Part shown: positions 45,524-54,220 of the stretch, one piece after another
Position numbering within the stretch: position 1 is the first letter of the stretch
Layout: each line of letters starts with the position of its first letter
Origin: Henriciella sp.
Lineage (GTDB): Bacteria; Pseudomonadota; Alphaproteobacteria; Caulobacterales; Hyphomonadaceae
Length of the DNA: 63,845 nt
Reading direction: 5' to 3'
Assembly (NCBI GenBank): GCA_021776655.1
Contig: JAJFFK010000029.1
Coordinates: 1 to 63,845, forward strand
Made by a program: the position numbers and the translations under genes
The notes under the pieces: generated by a model
Databases searched by the model: none
Told to the model about the DNA's origin: nothing
Seen by the model: the letters and a program-made list of their open reading frames with translations, nothing else

Positions 45524-46480
45524 ATGCGCCAACCGGTACGGGGATTTAGACGGCGACGCGGTGGCGGTCTGCCCGGCGGACGGCTCGGAATCATTGTCAT
45601 CGGCCTGATCGGGCTGGCGGTGTATTATGTCTCCAATCAGGAGACCAATCCCTATTCGGGGTCGAAAGACTTCAACACGATCTCGATTGAAAAAGCCTCG
45701 CAGCTCGGCCAGCAATCCTATGTCCAGATGTTGGCCCAGGAAGGCGGCAATGTCGTCTGTGGTGGATCTGTCTGCGGCGGCGAAGATCGCCAGCTTTATA
45801 CGGCTGTGAACGAGATCGGCGAACGCTTGCGTGTTGCGGCGATTGCGATGGAGCGTGACTATCTCGCAGCGGGGTACAAGTTCACGCCGGTGGCGAGCAA
45901 GTTTGACTGGACGTTCAATGTCATCGCGTCGCAGCAACCCAACGCGTTTTGCCTGCCCGGCGGCTATGTCGCGGTCTATACCGGTATTCTCGACGTCACT
46001 GGTAATGGTGATGGCCGGGTCGATATCAGCGATATTGCCGATGTCGATAAGCTCGCCGTTGTGATGGGACATGAGATCGGCCATGCGCTGGCCCATCACG
46101 GTGCCAAGCGGATGAGTAATGGTCAGCTGGTGCAACTCGGCTCAGTGGCGGTGAGTTTGGGACTTGGCGATATGAGTGCGTCGCAGCAGATGATGGCGCG
46201 CCAAGCGATGGGCATGGCCGCGCAAGGCGGGCTGATGGCATTCTCTCGCAGTCACGAAACCGAGGCCGACAAGATCGGGCTCGAACTGCTTGTGCGCGCT
46301 TGCTATGACCCGCGAGAAGCGCCGCAACTCTGGGAACGGATGGGTCGGCTTGGCGGCGGACAGCGGCCACCGGAATGGATGTCCACGCACCCGGCGAGCC
46401 AGACTCGCGCCGATAATTTCCGCGCCTGGATGCCTGACGCGATTGCGATGTACGAACAAAATTGTGGGGCGCTGCGCTAG
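45524..46480 (+). CDS. Membrane-anchored M48-family metalloprotease
   Basis: The 318-residue protein has an Arg-rich start, one membrane anchor (LGIIVIGLIGLAVYYV) and a zinc protease domain with VMGHEIGHALAHHG (His183, Glu184, His187) and the third ligand in SHETEADKIG. It resembles periplasmic M48 proteases such as LoiP/BepA-like quality-control enzymes but lacks their TPR domain. Two cysteines (79 and 84) could form a disulfide. It diverges from the PqiA-like gene across 96 bp. Confidence 0.9.
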   Translation: MRQPVRGFRRRRGGGLPGGRLGIIVIGLIGLAVYYVSNQETNPYSGSKDFNTISIEKASQLGQQSYVQMLAQEGGNVVCGGSVCGGEDRQLYTAVNEIGERLRVAAIAMERDYLAAGYKFTPVASKFDWTFNVIASQQPNAFCLPGGYVAVYTGILDVTGNGDGRVDISDIADVDKLAVVMGHEIGHALAHHGAKRMSNGQLVQLGSVAVSLGLGDMSASQQMMARQAMGMAAQGGLMAFSRSHETEADKIGLELLVRACYDPREAPQLWERMGRLGGGQRPPEWMSTHPASQTRADNFRAWMPDAIAMYEQNCGALR

Positions 46481-46499
46481 GGTCAGGACTCGATCAAAT

Positions 46500-46580
46500 A
46501 GTATCGACTAAAAACTTCTCTTGCAAGTCAGGCTTGCGCCATTTAGGAAAGTATCGAACCGACACTAACTGGAGACCACC
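46500..46580 (+). promoter_or_regulatory. Leader region with 50-bp-spaced direct repeat
   Basis: AGTATCGA occurs at 46500-46507 and again at 46550-46557, exactly 50 bp apart (about five helical turns). Between them is a GCAAG/CTTGC inverted repeat (46523-46538). The arrangement could bind a regulator of the following leader-peptide/redoxin unit; this is a prediction. Confidence 0.35.
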
Positions 46581-46655
46581 ATGCTACAGTTTGCGCGTCT
46601 TGCGACCGCTTTGACCGCTACGCCCATTGCCGGGCCGGATCATGCCTGTCCATGA
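46581..46655 (+). CDS. Candidate 24-residue leader peptide
   Basis: An ATG at 46581 with GGAG seven bases upstream opens a 24-codon frame, MLQFARLATALTATPIAGPD then HACP, ending in TGA. The TGA overlaps the redoxin ATG in ATGA, so translation of the peptide should be coupled to that gene. The sequence is mildly hydrophobic, ending with His-Ala-Cys-Pro. It may be a regulatory leader peptide or a short secreted or membrane peptide. Its strong start context and exact coupling argue against chance. Confidence 0.45.
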   Translation: MLQFARLATALTATPIAGPDHACP

Positions 46656-47200
46656 CGAACTTAGAGCACCTTAAAGTCGAAACATGGCTGAATACGAGTG
46701 AGCCTGTTTCGCTGACCGCGCTGCGTGGCCGTGTCGTGGTCGTCGAGGCTTTTCAAATGCTGTGTCCGGGATGTGTGTCACACGGGCTACCGCAAGCGCA
46801 GCGTGTCCACAGAACATTCAGCCGTGAACATGTTGTCGTATTGGGGTTGCATAGCGTCTTCGAGCATCATCAAGCCCAAGGGGTCGTGTCGCTGAAAGCG
46901 TTTCTGCACGAATATCGTGTGCCGTTCCCGGTAGCGGTGGATGCGCCGTCGGAACAGGGGCGGCTGCCGCAAACCATGTCAGCGTTTCAGTTTGGCGGAA
47001 CCCCGACCTTGCTGCTGTTCGACAAAAACGGGGCGCTACGCAAACAGACGCTGGGTGAGGTTCCAGATATGGTCTTGGGCAGCGAGATTATGTCCCTGAT
47101 CAAAGAGGGGGATGGTTTAGAGCCGAACCCGATATCAGCGGCCAAAGCTGCGAAAAATGACGGGGCGACATGTACGATTCCCACCGATGGTGGCAAATGA
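46652..47200 (+). CDS. Thioredoxin-fold redoxin (CPGC motif)
   Basis: The 182-residue cytoplasmic protein has a thioredoxin-like fold with the active-site Cys-Pro-Gly-Cys in FQMLCPGCVSHGLPQAQ (near residue 38) and FGGTPTLLLFDKNG carrying the cis-proline. It resembles TlpA/AhpC-type redoxins annotated as peroxiredoxin-like. An additional cysteine near the C-terminus (GATCTIP) could serve as a resolving or metal-binding thiol. It has no export signal. It is translationally coupled to the short upstream ORF, and pgeF converges on it. Confidence 0.8.
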   Translation: MTNLEHLKVETWLNTSEPVSLTALRGRVVVVEAFQMLCPGCVSHGLPQAQRVHRTFSREHVVVLGLHSVFEHHQAQGVVSLKAFLHEYRVPFPVAVDAPSEQGRLPQTMSAFQFGGTPTLLLFDKNGALRKQTLGEVPDMVLGSEIMSLIKEGDGLEPNPISAAKAAKNDGATCTIPTDGGK

Positions 47201-47211
47201 TTTGCCCGACT

Positions 47212-47985
47212 CTAATCGTCAGATACCAGCATAATCGCGCTGCCATTTCGGCCATAATCTGGTTCACCTAGCTGGTTGCGGCGGCGGTTGGAGAAGTAAT
47301 CGTCTGCCATCGCGCATGTATCGTGGTCGAGTTGGTCAACCGCGCTGACGCCGTCGCTGAGCAGAGCGGCGCGGACATAACCGGTCAGGTCGAATAATAG
47401 CCGATCATCGTCGCCGGGCTTGAACAACCGGTCTGACCATTCCGCTTCACCGACAAATGTGTCGCGAAAGTCCGGGCCAACCTCGTAGCTGTCTTGTTGG
47501 ATCGCCGGACCAATGGCGGCGGTGATGTTCTCTCGCGCTGCGCCAAGCTCTGTCATGGCGTCCAGCGTCGCCTCGACGACCCCGCCAAGCGCGCCTTTCC
47601 AACCCGCATGTGCTGCGCCGATAATTCCCGCTTGGCTGTCAGCAAACAGGATCGGGACGCAATCCGCCGAAAGAATACAGAGCGCCAGGCCGGGCCTGTC
47701 CGTCACCATCGCATCGGCTTGTGGTCTTGTCTTCCACGGCCCGGTGACGTGGACGGCTGTGGCGCTGTGGACCTGAAAACACGACAGAAGGTGATCACCG
47801 CCAATCGCCTCGCGAATGGCCTCTCTATTGGTGCGAATGCATCGGGCATCGTCGCCGGATCCTTCGCCAATGTTGAGGCTGGCATAGAGCCCACTCGACA
47901 CACCGCCGTTGCGCCCAAAGAAGCCATGCGCGATCGTTGGCAGGGTCGACAGGTGATGCGTGGTCGCAAATGGCGGCAGTTTCAT
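47212..47985 (-). CDS. pgeF: Peptidoglycan editing factor PgeF (LACC1/YfiH family)
   Basis: The 257-residue protein shows HGFFGRNGGVSSGLYASLNI, ILSADCVPILFAD, GAAHAGWKGALGGVVEA, AAIGPAIQQDSYEVG and CAMADDYFSNRRR. These carry the Cys and His residues of the family's zinc-dependent active site. PgeF removes mis-incorporated L-Ser from peptidoglycan precursors, and family members also act on purine nucleosides. ATG at 47985 is chosen; the longer frame adds unconserved sequence. It belongs to the lgt-midA-pgeF group. Confidence 0.94.
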   Translation of the reverse strand: MKLPPFATTHHLSTLPTIAHGFFGRNGGVSSGLYASLNIGEGSGDDARCIRTNREAIREAIGGDHLLSCFQVHSATAVHVTGPWKTRPQADAMVTDRPGLALCILSADCVPILFADSQAGIIGAAHAGWKGALGGVVEATLDAMTELGAARENITAAIGPAIQQDSYEVGPDFRDTFVGEAEWSDRLFKPGDDDRLLFDLTGYVRAALLSDGVSAVDQLDHDTCAMADDYFSNRRRNQLGEPDYGRNGSAIMLVSDD

Positions 47986-48053
47986 GAACAGACTTTTAGG
48001 GCGGGTTCTGCGCGAAGTCGAATGCTGATTTTGGTTTTTATAGGGCTGGCAGG

Positions 48054-49283
48054 TTACAACGCATCCATCCAATTGGCCGCCGCGCGCCCGGCTGCGACGC
48101 CCATCGCGAGGCAGGCTGTGATCAGATATCCGCCAGTTGGAGCATCCCAATCGATCATTTCACCGGCGCAAAAATGCCCCGGCCGGGCGCGCAACATCAG
48201 ATCGTCATTCAACCCGTCCCAGGAGACCCCGCCCGCCGTTGAAATCGCTTGATCCATCGGTGCCGGGCCGGTCAAGGTCAGAGGCAGGCTTTTCAAAGCC
48301 TGTGCGAGCCTGGTCGTATCTGTGAGGTCGGATTTGCTGGTGACTTCAAACAGCAGGGCACGTTTGACGCTGGATAGGTTCACGGCCTTGCGCAAATGGT
48401 TGGATAGGCTTTGCTTGCCGCGCGGACGGGCCAGACGGGTCGCCACGTCGCCCAAGCTAAGATCGGGTAACAGGTCGACCGTCAGGACAGCACTACCGTG
48501 CGCGATGCAAATTTCGCGCAGGCGTGCTGACAGGGTGTAGATGCCGCCGCTTTCAACCCCGCGCTTGGTGATAACGAATTCGGCGTGGGTGGTTTCGGGG
48601 GCGTTTGTTCCCGCTACCGATAGAGCAACGGACTTGACCGGCTGACCGGCAAACCTGGTCGCCATATGATCCGACCAATTGACCAGAAATCCGCAATTGG
48701 AGGGCTGAAACGGATTGAGTGGTACCCCTTCCGCGCCGAGCGTGTCGGCCCATGCGCCGTCTGATCCAAGACGTTTCCAGCTGCCACCGCCAAGCGCTAG
48801 CACTGTGGCGGCGGGTTTGACTGTGATTATACCCTCGGCCGTCTGGAATGTCAGCGCGCCATCTTGCCTCCAGCCTTGCCAATGGTGGCGTGGATGCAAA
48901 ACGACGCCTGCGCCCTGCAAGCGCGTCAGCCAGGCCCGCAACAGGGGTGAGGCTTTCATCATCTGCGGAAACACGCGCCCGGTTGATCCGGTCCGGGTGG
49001 CAATGCCCAAGCCTTGCATCCAATGTACGACCTGTTCAGGCCCAAAGGCGTCAATCATCCCGGCCAGGCGTTGATCCGGCGCATGATAGCGCGATTTGAA
49101 CCGGGTCTTGTCCTCAGCATGGGTGATATTCAGGCCGCTTTTGCCCGCCATCAGGAATTTCCGCCCGAAACTTGGCATCGCGTCATAGATGTCAACGCCG
49201 TAGCCGCGCGTCGCCAGAGCTTCTGCGGCCATCAGACCGGCCGGGCCGCCGCCAATGATTGCCGCCCGGCGCAGCACACTCAT
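48054..49283 (-). CDS. Flavoprotein of the TIGR03862 (HI0933-like) family
   Basis: The 409-residue protein has a dinucleotide-binding start AIIGGGPAGLMAAEALA, the FGRKFLMAGKSGLNITH motif typical of HI0933/BaiN-like proteins, and a C-terminal SWDGLNDDLMLRARPGHFCAGE segment ending in the FAD-binding TGGYLITACLAMG. Function is unknown; relatives include a bile-acid reductase. It overlaps midA by ATGA and lies between midA and pgeF, which are usually adjacent. Confidence 0.88.
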   Translation of the reverse strand: MSVLRRAAIIGGGPAGLMAAEALATRGYGVDIYDAMPSFGRKFLMAGKSGLNITHAEDKTRFKSRYHAPDQRLAGMIDAFGPEQVVHWMQGLGIATRTGSTGRVFPQMMKASPLLRAWLTRLQGAGVVLHPRHHWQGWRQDGALTFQTAEGIITVKPAATVLALGGGSWKRLGSDGAWADTLGAEGVPLNPFQPSNCGFLVNWSDHMATRFAGQPVKSVALSVAGTNAPETTHAEFVITKRGVESGGIYTLSARLREICIAHGSAVLTVDLLPDLSLGDVATRLARPRGKQSLSNHLRKAVNLSSVKRALLFEVTSKSDLTDTTRLAQALKSLPLTLTGPAPMDQAISTAGGVSWDGLNDDLMLRARPGHFCAGEMIDWDAPTGGYLITACLAMGVAAGRAAANWMDAL

Positions 49284-50341
49284 CGGGTTTCAAACCCGGC
49301 AGGCACCGGCAGACCTGGGCTGGAGAGACAGATCACCTGAAACCGCGTCCCCATATCAGCTGGATCGACCAGCCGCTGTGCTGCGGTGTAGAGATCATCG
49401 CCTTTGCCCGGCTGGGCTTTGGCGAGTTGGTTGAGGCGCGCTTCTATGCCCAATGACATCAGGAACTGGCCCTGCGGCACTGGGCCGTGGACATCTAGCC
49501 CAGCTGCTTCGGCCAGCTGTTTGAGGCGGGAAAAGTCAACATCTACGGTCAGGTCAGACAGACCCGGCGCGGCGAGGGGGTGGATCTGCGTGCCGTCTTT
49601 ATAGGCCCGTAACGTGTCACCCGGCGCGCCATCTGCTGGGCCATAATCGATCAACAGCGCGCGCAATGGCTCGCCGGTTTGCATGCGCTGTTTGAGCTGA
49701 TCAACCAGCGTGTCGAGGCTGGGCTGGAGTTCCAATGTGTCATTTGAAGCCGGGCTGGCAGCTAAGTCATCGGCGCGATCAACCGCCAGTCCAAAGGCGA
49801 GTTCTGCGTCTGTGCCCATGCCGACAACCCGCTCAACCCAATCAGCGCCGCGACGCACGAATTGGCGCGCGGGCAAGCAGTCAAGATATTCATTGGCGAG
49901 AATGATAACCGGGCCAGGCGCGATCTGGGTCAGTTCGGTGTGGAAGACCGGGCTATGGCCGCTCAGGCGATCAGTCTGCGCGGCGCGCAAGGCTGGGCTC
50001 GCCTCGATCAAGGCCAATTGCATGGCGCCGTGAAACCCTGCCACAGCGGCGCTGGCGCGCAGGGCATCGCTCATCAATGTGCCACGGCCAGGCCCAAGCT
50101 CCACCAGATTGATCCGGGGCGGCGCGTCCATCGCCTGCCACTCATGCGCGGTCCACAGGCCGAGCAGCTCACCAAAGATCTGACTGATCTCTGGCGCGGT
50201 GATGAAATCTGTGCCGAGGCCGGGGCGGGTGGCATAATAGCCGTGCCGGGGGTCGTGCAGGCAGGTGTTCATATAGGCGCTGACCGACATCGGACCATCC
50301 GCGCGGATCATCGCTTTGAGGCGAGACTTAAGCGTGGTCAC
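49280..50341 (-). CDS. MidA/NDUFAF7-type protein arginine methyltransferase
   Basis: The 353-residue SAM-dependent methyltransferase (DUF185) has MSVSAYMNTCLHDPRHGYYA, ITAPEISQIFGELLGLW, NLVELGPGRGTLMSDAL (SAM motif I) and ILANEYLDCLPARQFV. The eukaryotic orthologue methylates an arginine of complex I subunit NDUFS2. It is cotranscribed with lgt, separated by a palindromic repeat of about 117 bp. Confidence 0.9.
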   Translation of the reverse strand: MTTLKSRLKAMIRADGPMSVSAYMNTCLHDPRHGYYATRPGLGTDFITAPEISQIFGELLGLWTAHEWQAMDAPPRINLVELGPGRGTLMSDALRASAAVAGFHGAMQLALIEASPALRAAQTDRLSGHSPVFHTELTQIAPGPVIILANEYLDCLPARQFVRRGADWVERVVGMGTDAELAFGLAVDRADDLAASPASNDTLELQPSLDTLVDQLKQRMQTGEPLRALLIDYGPADGAPGDTLRAYKDGTQIHPLAAPGLSDLTVDVDFSRLKQLAEAAGLDVHGPVPQGQFLMSLGIEARLNQLAKAQPGKGDDLYTAAQRLVDPADMGTRFQVICLSSPGLPVPAGFETR

Positions 50342-50350
50342 GTTGGTGCA

Positions 50351-50467
50351 GGCCCCACCCCGACCCTCCCCAAAATGGGGAGGGGGAAGGTTTTGAGCCA
50401 GTAGGATAATACCTAAATGGGTTCCGATCTGTCCCCTCCCTATTTTGGGGAGGGTTAGGGTGGGGCT
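50351..50467. repeat. REPIN-like palindromic repeat between lgt and midA
   Basis: Left arm 50351-50390 and right arm 50427-50467 are inverted copies over about 40 bp. Each arm also carries its own hairpin (CCCTCCCCAAAATGGGGAGGG and a near copy). The centre of about 36 bp is unique. The structure matches a paired inverted REP layout but with a different sequence from the TTTTGC family. Confidence 0.75.
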
Positions 50468-50473
50468 GTGTGA

Positions 50474-51403
50474 TCAAGCGAGCGAAACCGAAGGCTTTTT
50501 CAACGCTGTCCAGATCAGCCACGCGCCCGCCATCCACATTGGCGCCGACAGAATTTGTCCCATAGAGAGATCAAACGGTAGCCCAGCGACGAAACTGTCG
50601 GGCTCACGGAAATTCTCGGCAATGGAGCGGCCAACGCCGTAGAGGATCAGGAACAGGCCAGTGACCAGGCCAGGCCGGGTCAGGGCCTTGAAGCGCCAGA
50701 CAATGATAGAAATGACGGCCAGCGGGATCGCGCCTTCGAGCACTGATTCGAACAATTGGCTCGGGTAGCGCGCGGTTTCTGCGCCTGAATAGACCCAATT
50801 GTCACCGGCCCAATCATAAGCGGGCGGTGTGCCACCCGCGTTTCCTTCTGGGAAAATCATGCCCCATTTGCTGTCCGTGTGGCGACCGAACAGCTCGGCA
50901 TTGATGAAATTAGCCCCGCGCCCGACCATCAGGCCGAAGCCGATAATGCTGGCCACCATGTCACCAATCGATAGCAGTTTCAGGCCGCGCCGCCGCGCGA
51001 TCAGCACAATCGCCACCGCAACGCCGAGCGCGCCGCCATGGAAACTCATCCCGCCTTCCCAAATCTTCAGCAGGCTGAGCGGGTTTGCCATCGTATAGTC
51101 CCAGCTATAGGGCAGCTGGTAGAACAGGATATAGCCGATCCGCCCGCCCAAAATGGTGCCGAGCGTGGCATAGAAAAGCAGGTCATCGACATCATCGCGG
51201 GTCGCTGGCGAGGTGCCACCCCAGAGCTTTGGACGATTGGCCAGCATCAGAATATAGCGCCAGCCGATTAGCAAGCCACCAATATAGGCCAGCGCATACC
51301 AACGGATCGGGAACTTGCCCCAGCCCAGAAAGCCAAGATCAATTTCAAACAAAGCCGGGCTGAACTCAGGAAAGCTCATGGCGGTAACAGCAAGCAGTGA
51401 CAT
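50474..51403 (-). CDS. lgt: Prolipoprotein diacylglyceryl transferase Lgt
   Basis: The 309-residue inner-membrane enzyme attaches diacylglycerol to the lipobox cysteine of prolipoproteins. It shows IRWYALAYIGGLLIGW, GGRIGYILFYQ, GGMSFHGGALGV (essential His) and the signature region GRGANFINAELFGR. The start at 51403 is supported by GAGGGAAT upstream; the next ATG at 51379 has none. It diverges from ubiK. Confidence 0.95.
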   Translation of the reverse strand: MSLLAVTAMSFPEFSPALFEIDLGFLGWGKFPIRWYALAYIGGLLIGWRYILMLANRPKLWGGTSPATRDDVDDLLFYATLGTILGGRIGYILFYQLPYSWDYTMANPLSLLKIWEGGMSFHGGALGVAVAIVLIARRRGLKLLSIGDMVASIIGFGLMVGRGANFINAELFGRHTDSKWGMIFPEGNAGGTPPAYDWAGDNWVYSGAETARYPSQLFESVLEGAIPLAVISIIVWRFKALTRPGLVTGLFLILYGVGRSIAENFREPDSFVAGLPFDLSMGQILSAPMWMAGAWLIWTALKKPSVSLA

Positions 51404-51489
51404 GCGGCGGTATTCCCTCTGTGGGTTGTCGCCCCTATCTGATATGGGCAAATCAAGAACATGTTTAAGACGCGCGAAGGAGTAGCGCC

Positions 51490-51729
51490 ATGGCGACAAA
51501 TAATCCACTGCTAGATGAACTGGCGGGCCTGATGACCGGCGCAATGGGCGCGGCCCGCACGGCCGGTGAAGAGGTCAAGACGGCCGGGCAGGCCCGTGTT
51601 CGCGCGATGATAGCCGATATGGACCTGGCCGGACGCGACGAAGTTGAGGCGTTGAAAGCGATTACAGTTGCGGCGCTGGAGCGCGTCGAAGCACTGGAAA
51701 AACGAGTTAAGGCGCTTGAGGGCAAGTAG
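51490..51729 (+). CDS. Ubiquinone biosynthesis accessory factor UbiK-like (BMFP domain)
   Basis: The 79-residue protein has a short N-terminal amphipathic part (NPLLDELAGLMTGAM) and a C-terminal coiled-coil (LERVEALEKRVKALEG), the pattern of YqiC/UbiK proteins. UbiK binds UbiJ and lipids and helps the soluble Ubi complex. An AAGGAGTAGC ribosome-binding site precedes the ATG. Divergent from lgt, as is common in alphaproteobacteria. Confidence 0.88.
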   Translation: MATNNPLLDELAGLMTGAMGAARTAGEEVKTAGQARVRAMIADMDLAGRDEVEALKAITVAALERVEALEKRVKALEGK

Positions 51730-51801
51730 GTTTTGCTCGCTTAGGCATTGTCATAATAATTTAATTTGCATCTTGGTGGTCAACGGCGTTACTCCATCAC
51801 A

Positions 51802-52107
51802 ATGCTTGGGTTGAAATCTGTCTTTCGTTTATGGCTGCTATTAGGGGCGCTGACTGTCTTTGTGCAGACAGCTTCGCTGGCGCATGCCGTGAGCAATGGG
51901 GGTGCCCCGCACGAGCATAATGGCGTGACTTGTGAATTAGGTCTCTTGGCGGTTCAGGACGCGGTGGTTGAGCCGCCTGTCGCGGTTCCGGTTCGATTAT
52001 TCCTGCAGCCCATTAGAAGAATTGTCTCAGTCCGCCGCATCGTCGCTTGGACTTGGCCGCCTGGTCGTGCGCCGCCGCCGCGAAGTCCGCCCACCCTCAA
52101 TCCGTAA
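51802..52107 (+). CDS. Small secreted DUF2946-like metal-associated protein
   Basis: The 101-residue protein has a signal peptide (VFRLWLLLGALTVFVQTASL, cleavage after LAHA) followed by PHEHNGVTCELGLLA, a His/Cys set suited to metal binding. The C-terminus is proline-rich with GRAPPPRSPP, which recalls the RAPP tail of DUF2946-type proteins that sit before copper or zinc receptors. It directly precedes a ZnuD-like receptor, 49 bp apart, so a role in metal uptake or sensing is likely. The homology is weak and by pattern only. Confidence 0.6.
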   Translation: MLGLKSVFRLWLLLGALTVFVQTASLAHAVSNGGAPHEHNGVTCELGLLAVQDAVVEPPVAVPVRLFLQPIRRIVSVRRIVAWTWPPGRAPPPRSPPTLNP

Positions 52108-52156
52108 CGACCCGCCGCTCTTTCGAGCGCCCCTACTGATTGATGGACTAAAAACA

Positions 52157-54199
52157 ATGACAATGAACATGACCCCGCGCCTGTTGGCTGCGACTCTCTG
52201 CATATCTGTAAGCCCGGCTGCCTTTGCCCAAGACCGGCTTGAAACAATAATAGTGACCTCTGTCGGGCCTGACAGATCAGCCGATGAATTGATTGGCAGT
52301 GCCAATTCGCTGGACCGGGGCGAGATTATCGAGACCTTATCGGCGTCGCTTGGTGATACGCTGGATCGCCAGCCGGGCGTTTCAAGCTCGTTTTTTGGTG
52401 CCGGGGCGAGCCGTCCGATCCTGCGCGGGTTGGGGGCTGAACGGGTGTTGGTGCTGACCAATGGTATCGGGGTGATTGATGTCTCGGCGGCGTCGCCAGA
52501 CCATCAGGTCGCCGCCGATGGGATTGATGCGCAGCGGATCGAAATCCTGCGCGGCCCGGCGGCGCTGGCCTATGGTGGGCAGGCGATTGGCGGTGTGGTC
52601 AATGTCATCGATGGCCTGATCGTTGAGAGCCTGCCGGATGAGGCGCTGTCGGCGGATGCGTTCGGGGCGAATAATAGCGTCAATGAGGGCGGGGAAATGG
52701 CCGGGCGGGCGACGTTTGTCAGGGGCCCATTTGTATTTTCGCTGTCAGCCTCGCAGCGTGATTTCGATGAGTATGAGATACCGGGCTTTTCTGAATCTGC
52801 GCGGCTTAGGGCGCAAGAAGCAGCGGAGAATCCGGGTGCGCCGCAGGAAGACGAGGCGCGCGGATTTGTCGACAATTCATTCGTTGAAACGCAATCGCTA
52901 TCGACCGGGCTAACTTGGGTCGGGGACGCCGCATTTCTCGGCGTTGCGCTGCGCCAGCAAACCTCAACCTATGGTCTGCCCGGCCATGCGCACCCTGATG
53001 AGGTCGGCGGTGAGGTTGAGCGCCCGTTCATTGATCTGGAGCAGACGCGGGTGGATCTGCGCGGCGGTACGGACCTAAGCGGCGATATCTTAACCGAGCT
53101 GATCGCCACGCTTTCGGTGGCCACGTATGAACATATCGAGTTTGAAGCGCCGGGTGAGCCGGGCACCTTGTTTGAGAGCGATGGCGTCGAGGGGCGGATT
53201 GAGCTTGGTCACACGTTTGCTGGGTTTGAGGGTGCGGCGGGGCTGCAATATTTCGACAAGCAAATTGCCGCGTTTGGCGACGAGGCGTTTATCACCCCGA
53301 CCGACACAACCGGGCTTGGGGTTTTTCTGTATGAAACCCGTGATTGGGAGAGCGGCGCCGGGATTGAAGGGGGTTTGCGGTTCGAAGCGGTTGAGCTCGA
53401 CAACCTGATTGCCGGCAAGGCGGATTTTGACCTGATCAGTGGCTCATTCGGACTCCACAAACACTGGCAAAGCGGTTGGTTCATCGGCGGTCAAATTGGC
53501 TATACCGAGCGCGCGCCGAATGAGAGTGAACTGTTCGCCGATGGCCCGCATCTGGCGACTGATCAGTATGAGATTGGCGATAGTGATCTGAGCAAAGAGC
53601 GCGCGCTCAACCTGGAAGCAAGCGTGCGGTGGCGCAGTGATAATTTGCGGCTGGGCGCGAACCTGTTCGTTACGGATTTTAGCGATTTCGTCTCTTTGAG
53701 CCCTGTACAAGCTGAGATTGATGACCTTCCCGTGTTCCAATTCGGTCAGCAAGGCGCACAGTTCGCAGGCGGTGAGATCTATGGTGAATATCAGCTTGAA
53801 AACGGCCCTTTGGGTGCTGTTTGGTCGTTTGATGCCAGCGTGGACTTTGTTGAGGCTGAGTTCGATGGCGGGGGTTATGTGCCATTCATTCCGCCGGTGA
53901 CGCTGAATGCCGGGACACGCGCGCAATGGGGGGCGTGGAAGCTTGGCGCGGATATTAGCATTGCAGCGGATCAGTCCAATACAGGGGCCGGGCAATTGGC
54001 AACCGATGGCTACACTTTGGTGAACCTGCGCGCGGCATTTGACCTGACACAAATCTCGATTGGCCATGACGGCAGTGAGGCATTTCTAGAGGCGCGCAAT
54101 GTCACCGACGAGGAGGTGCGATATTCCACGTCGGTGTTGAAAGATGTTATCCCTGCGCCAGGAGCCGGCATCCGATTTGGAATTCGGCTGTCCTATTGA
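52157..54199 (+). CDS. TonB-dependent receptor, ZnuD-like
   Basis: The 680-residue protein has a signal peptide (LLAATLCISVSPAAFAQ), a TonB-box-like ETIIVTSVG, a plug domain with LGDTLDRQPGVSSSFFGAG, RPILRGLGAERVLVLTNG, SPDHQVAADGIDAQRIEILR and GGVVNVID, and a barrel ending in GIRFGIRLSY. The plug with SASPDHQ-like sequence, and YGLPGHAH in an extracellular loop, are typical of ZnuD zinc receptors, although the long His/Asp-rich loop of the Neisseria protein is absent. Pairing with the His-rich secreted protein supports a divalent-metal substrate. Confidence 0.82.
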   Translation: MTMNMTPRLLAATLCISVSPAAFAQDRLETIIVTSVGPDRSADELIGSANSLDRGEIIETLSASLGDTLDRQPGVSSSFFGAGASRPILRGLGAERVLVLTNGIGVIDVSAASPDHQVAADGIDAQRIEILRGPAALAYGGQAIGGVVNVIDGLIVESLPDEALSADAFGANNSVNEGGEMAGRATFVRGPFVFSLSASQRDFDEYEIPGFSESARLRAQEAAENPGAPQEDEARGFVDNSFVETQSLSTGLTWVGDAAFLGVALRQQTSTYGLPGHAHPDEVGGEVERPFIDLEQTRVDLRGGTDLSGDILTELIATLSVATYEHIEFEAPGEPGTLFESDGVEGRIELGHTFAGFEGAAGLQYFDKQIAAFGDEAFITPTDTTGLGVFLYETRDWESGAGIEGGLRFEAVELDNLIAGKADFDLISGSFGLHKHWQSGWFIGGQIGYTERAPNESELFADGPHLATDQYEIGDSDLSKERALNLEASVRWRSDNLRLGANLFVTDFSDFVSLSPVQAEIDDLPVFQFGQQGAQFAGGEIYGEYQLENGPLGAVWSFDASVDFVEAEFDGGGYVPFIPPVTLNAGTRAQWGAWKLGADISIAADQSNTGAGQLATDGYTLVNLRAAFDLTQISIGHDGSEAFLEARNVTDEEVRYSTSVLKDVIPAPGAGIRFGIRLSY

Positions 54200-54220
54200 T
54201 TTCGTCAAACTCGGCGAGGG

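Noticed and set aside
45428-46135. N-terminal extension of the PqiA-like protein to 410 residues
   Set aside because: The added part lies antisense to the M48 protease gene, has no homology and no ribosome-binding site; the PqiA-like protein starts at 45427.
47986-48150. 55-residue extension of PgeF
   Set aside because: Overlaps the 3' end of the flavoprotein gene in another frame and is not part of the conserved family start.
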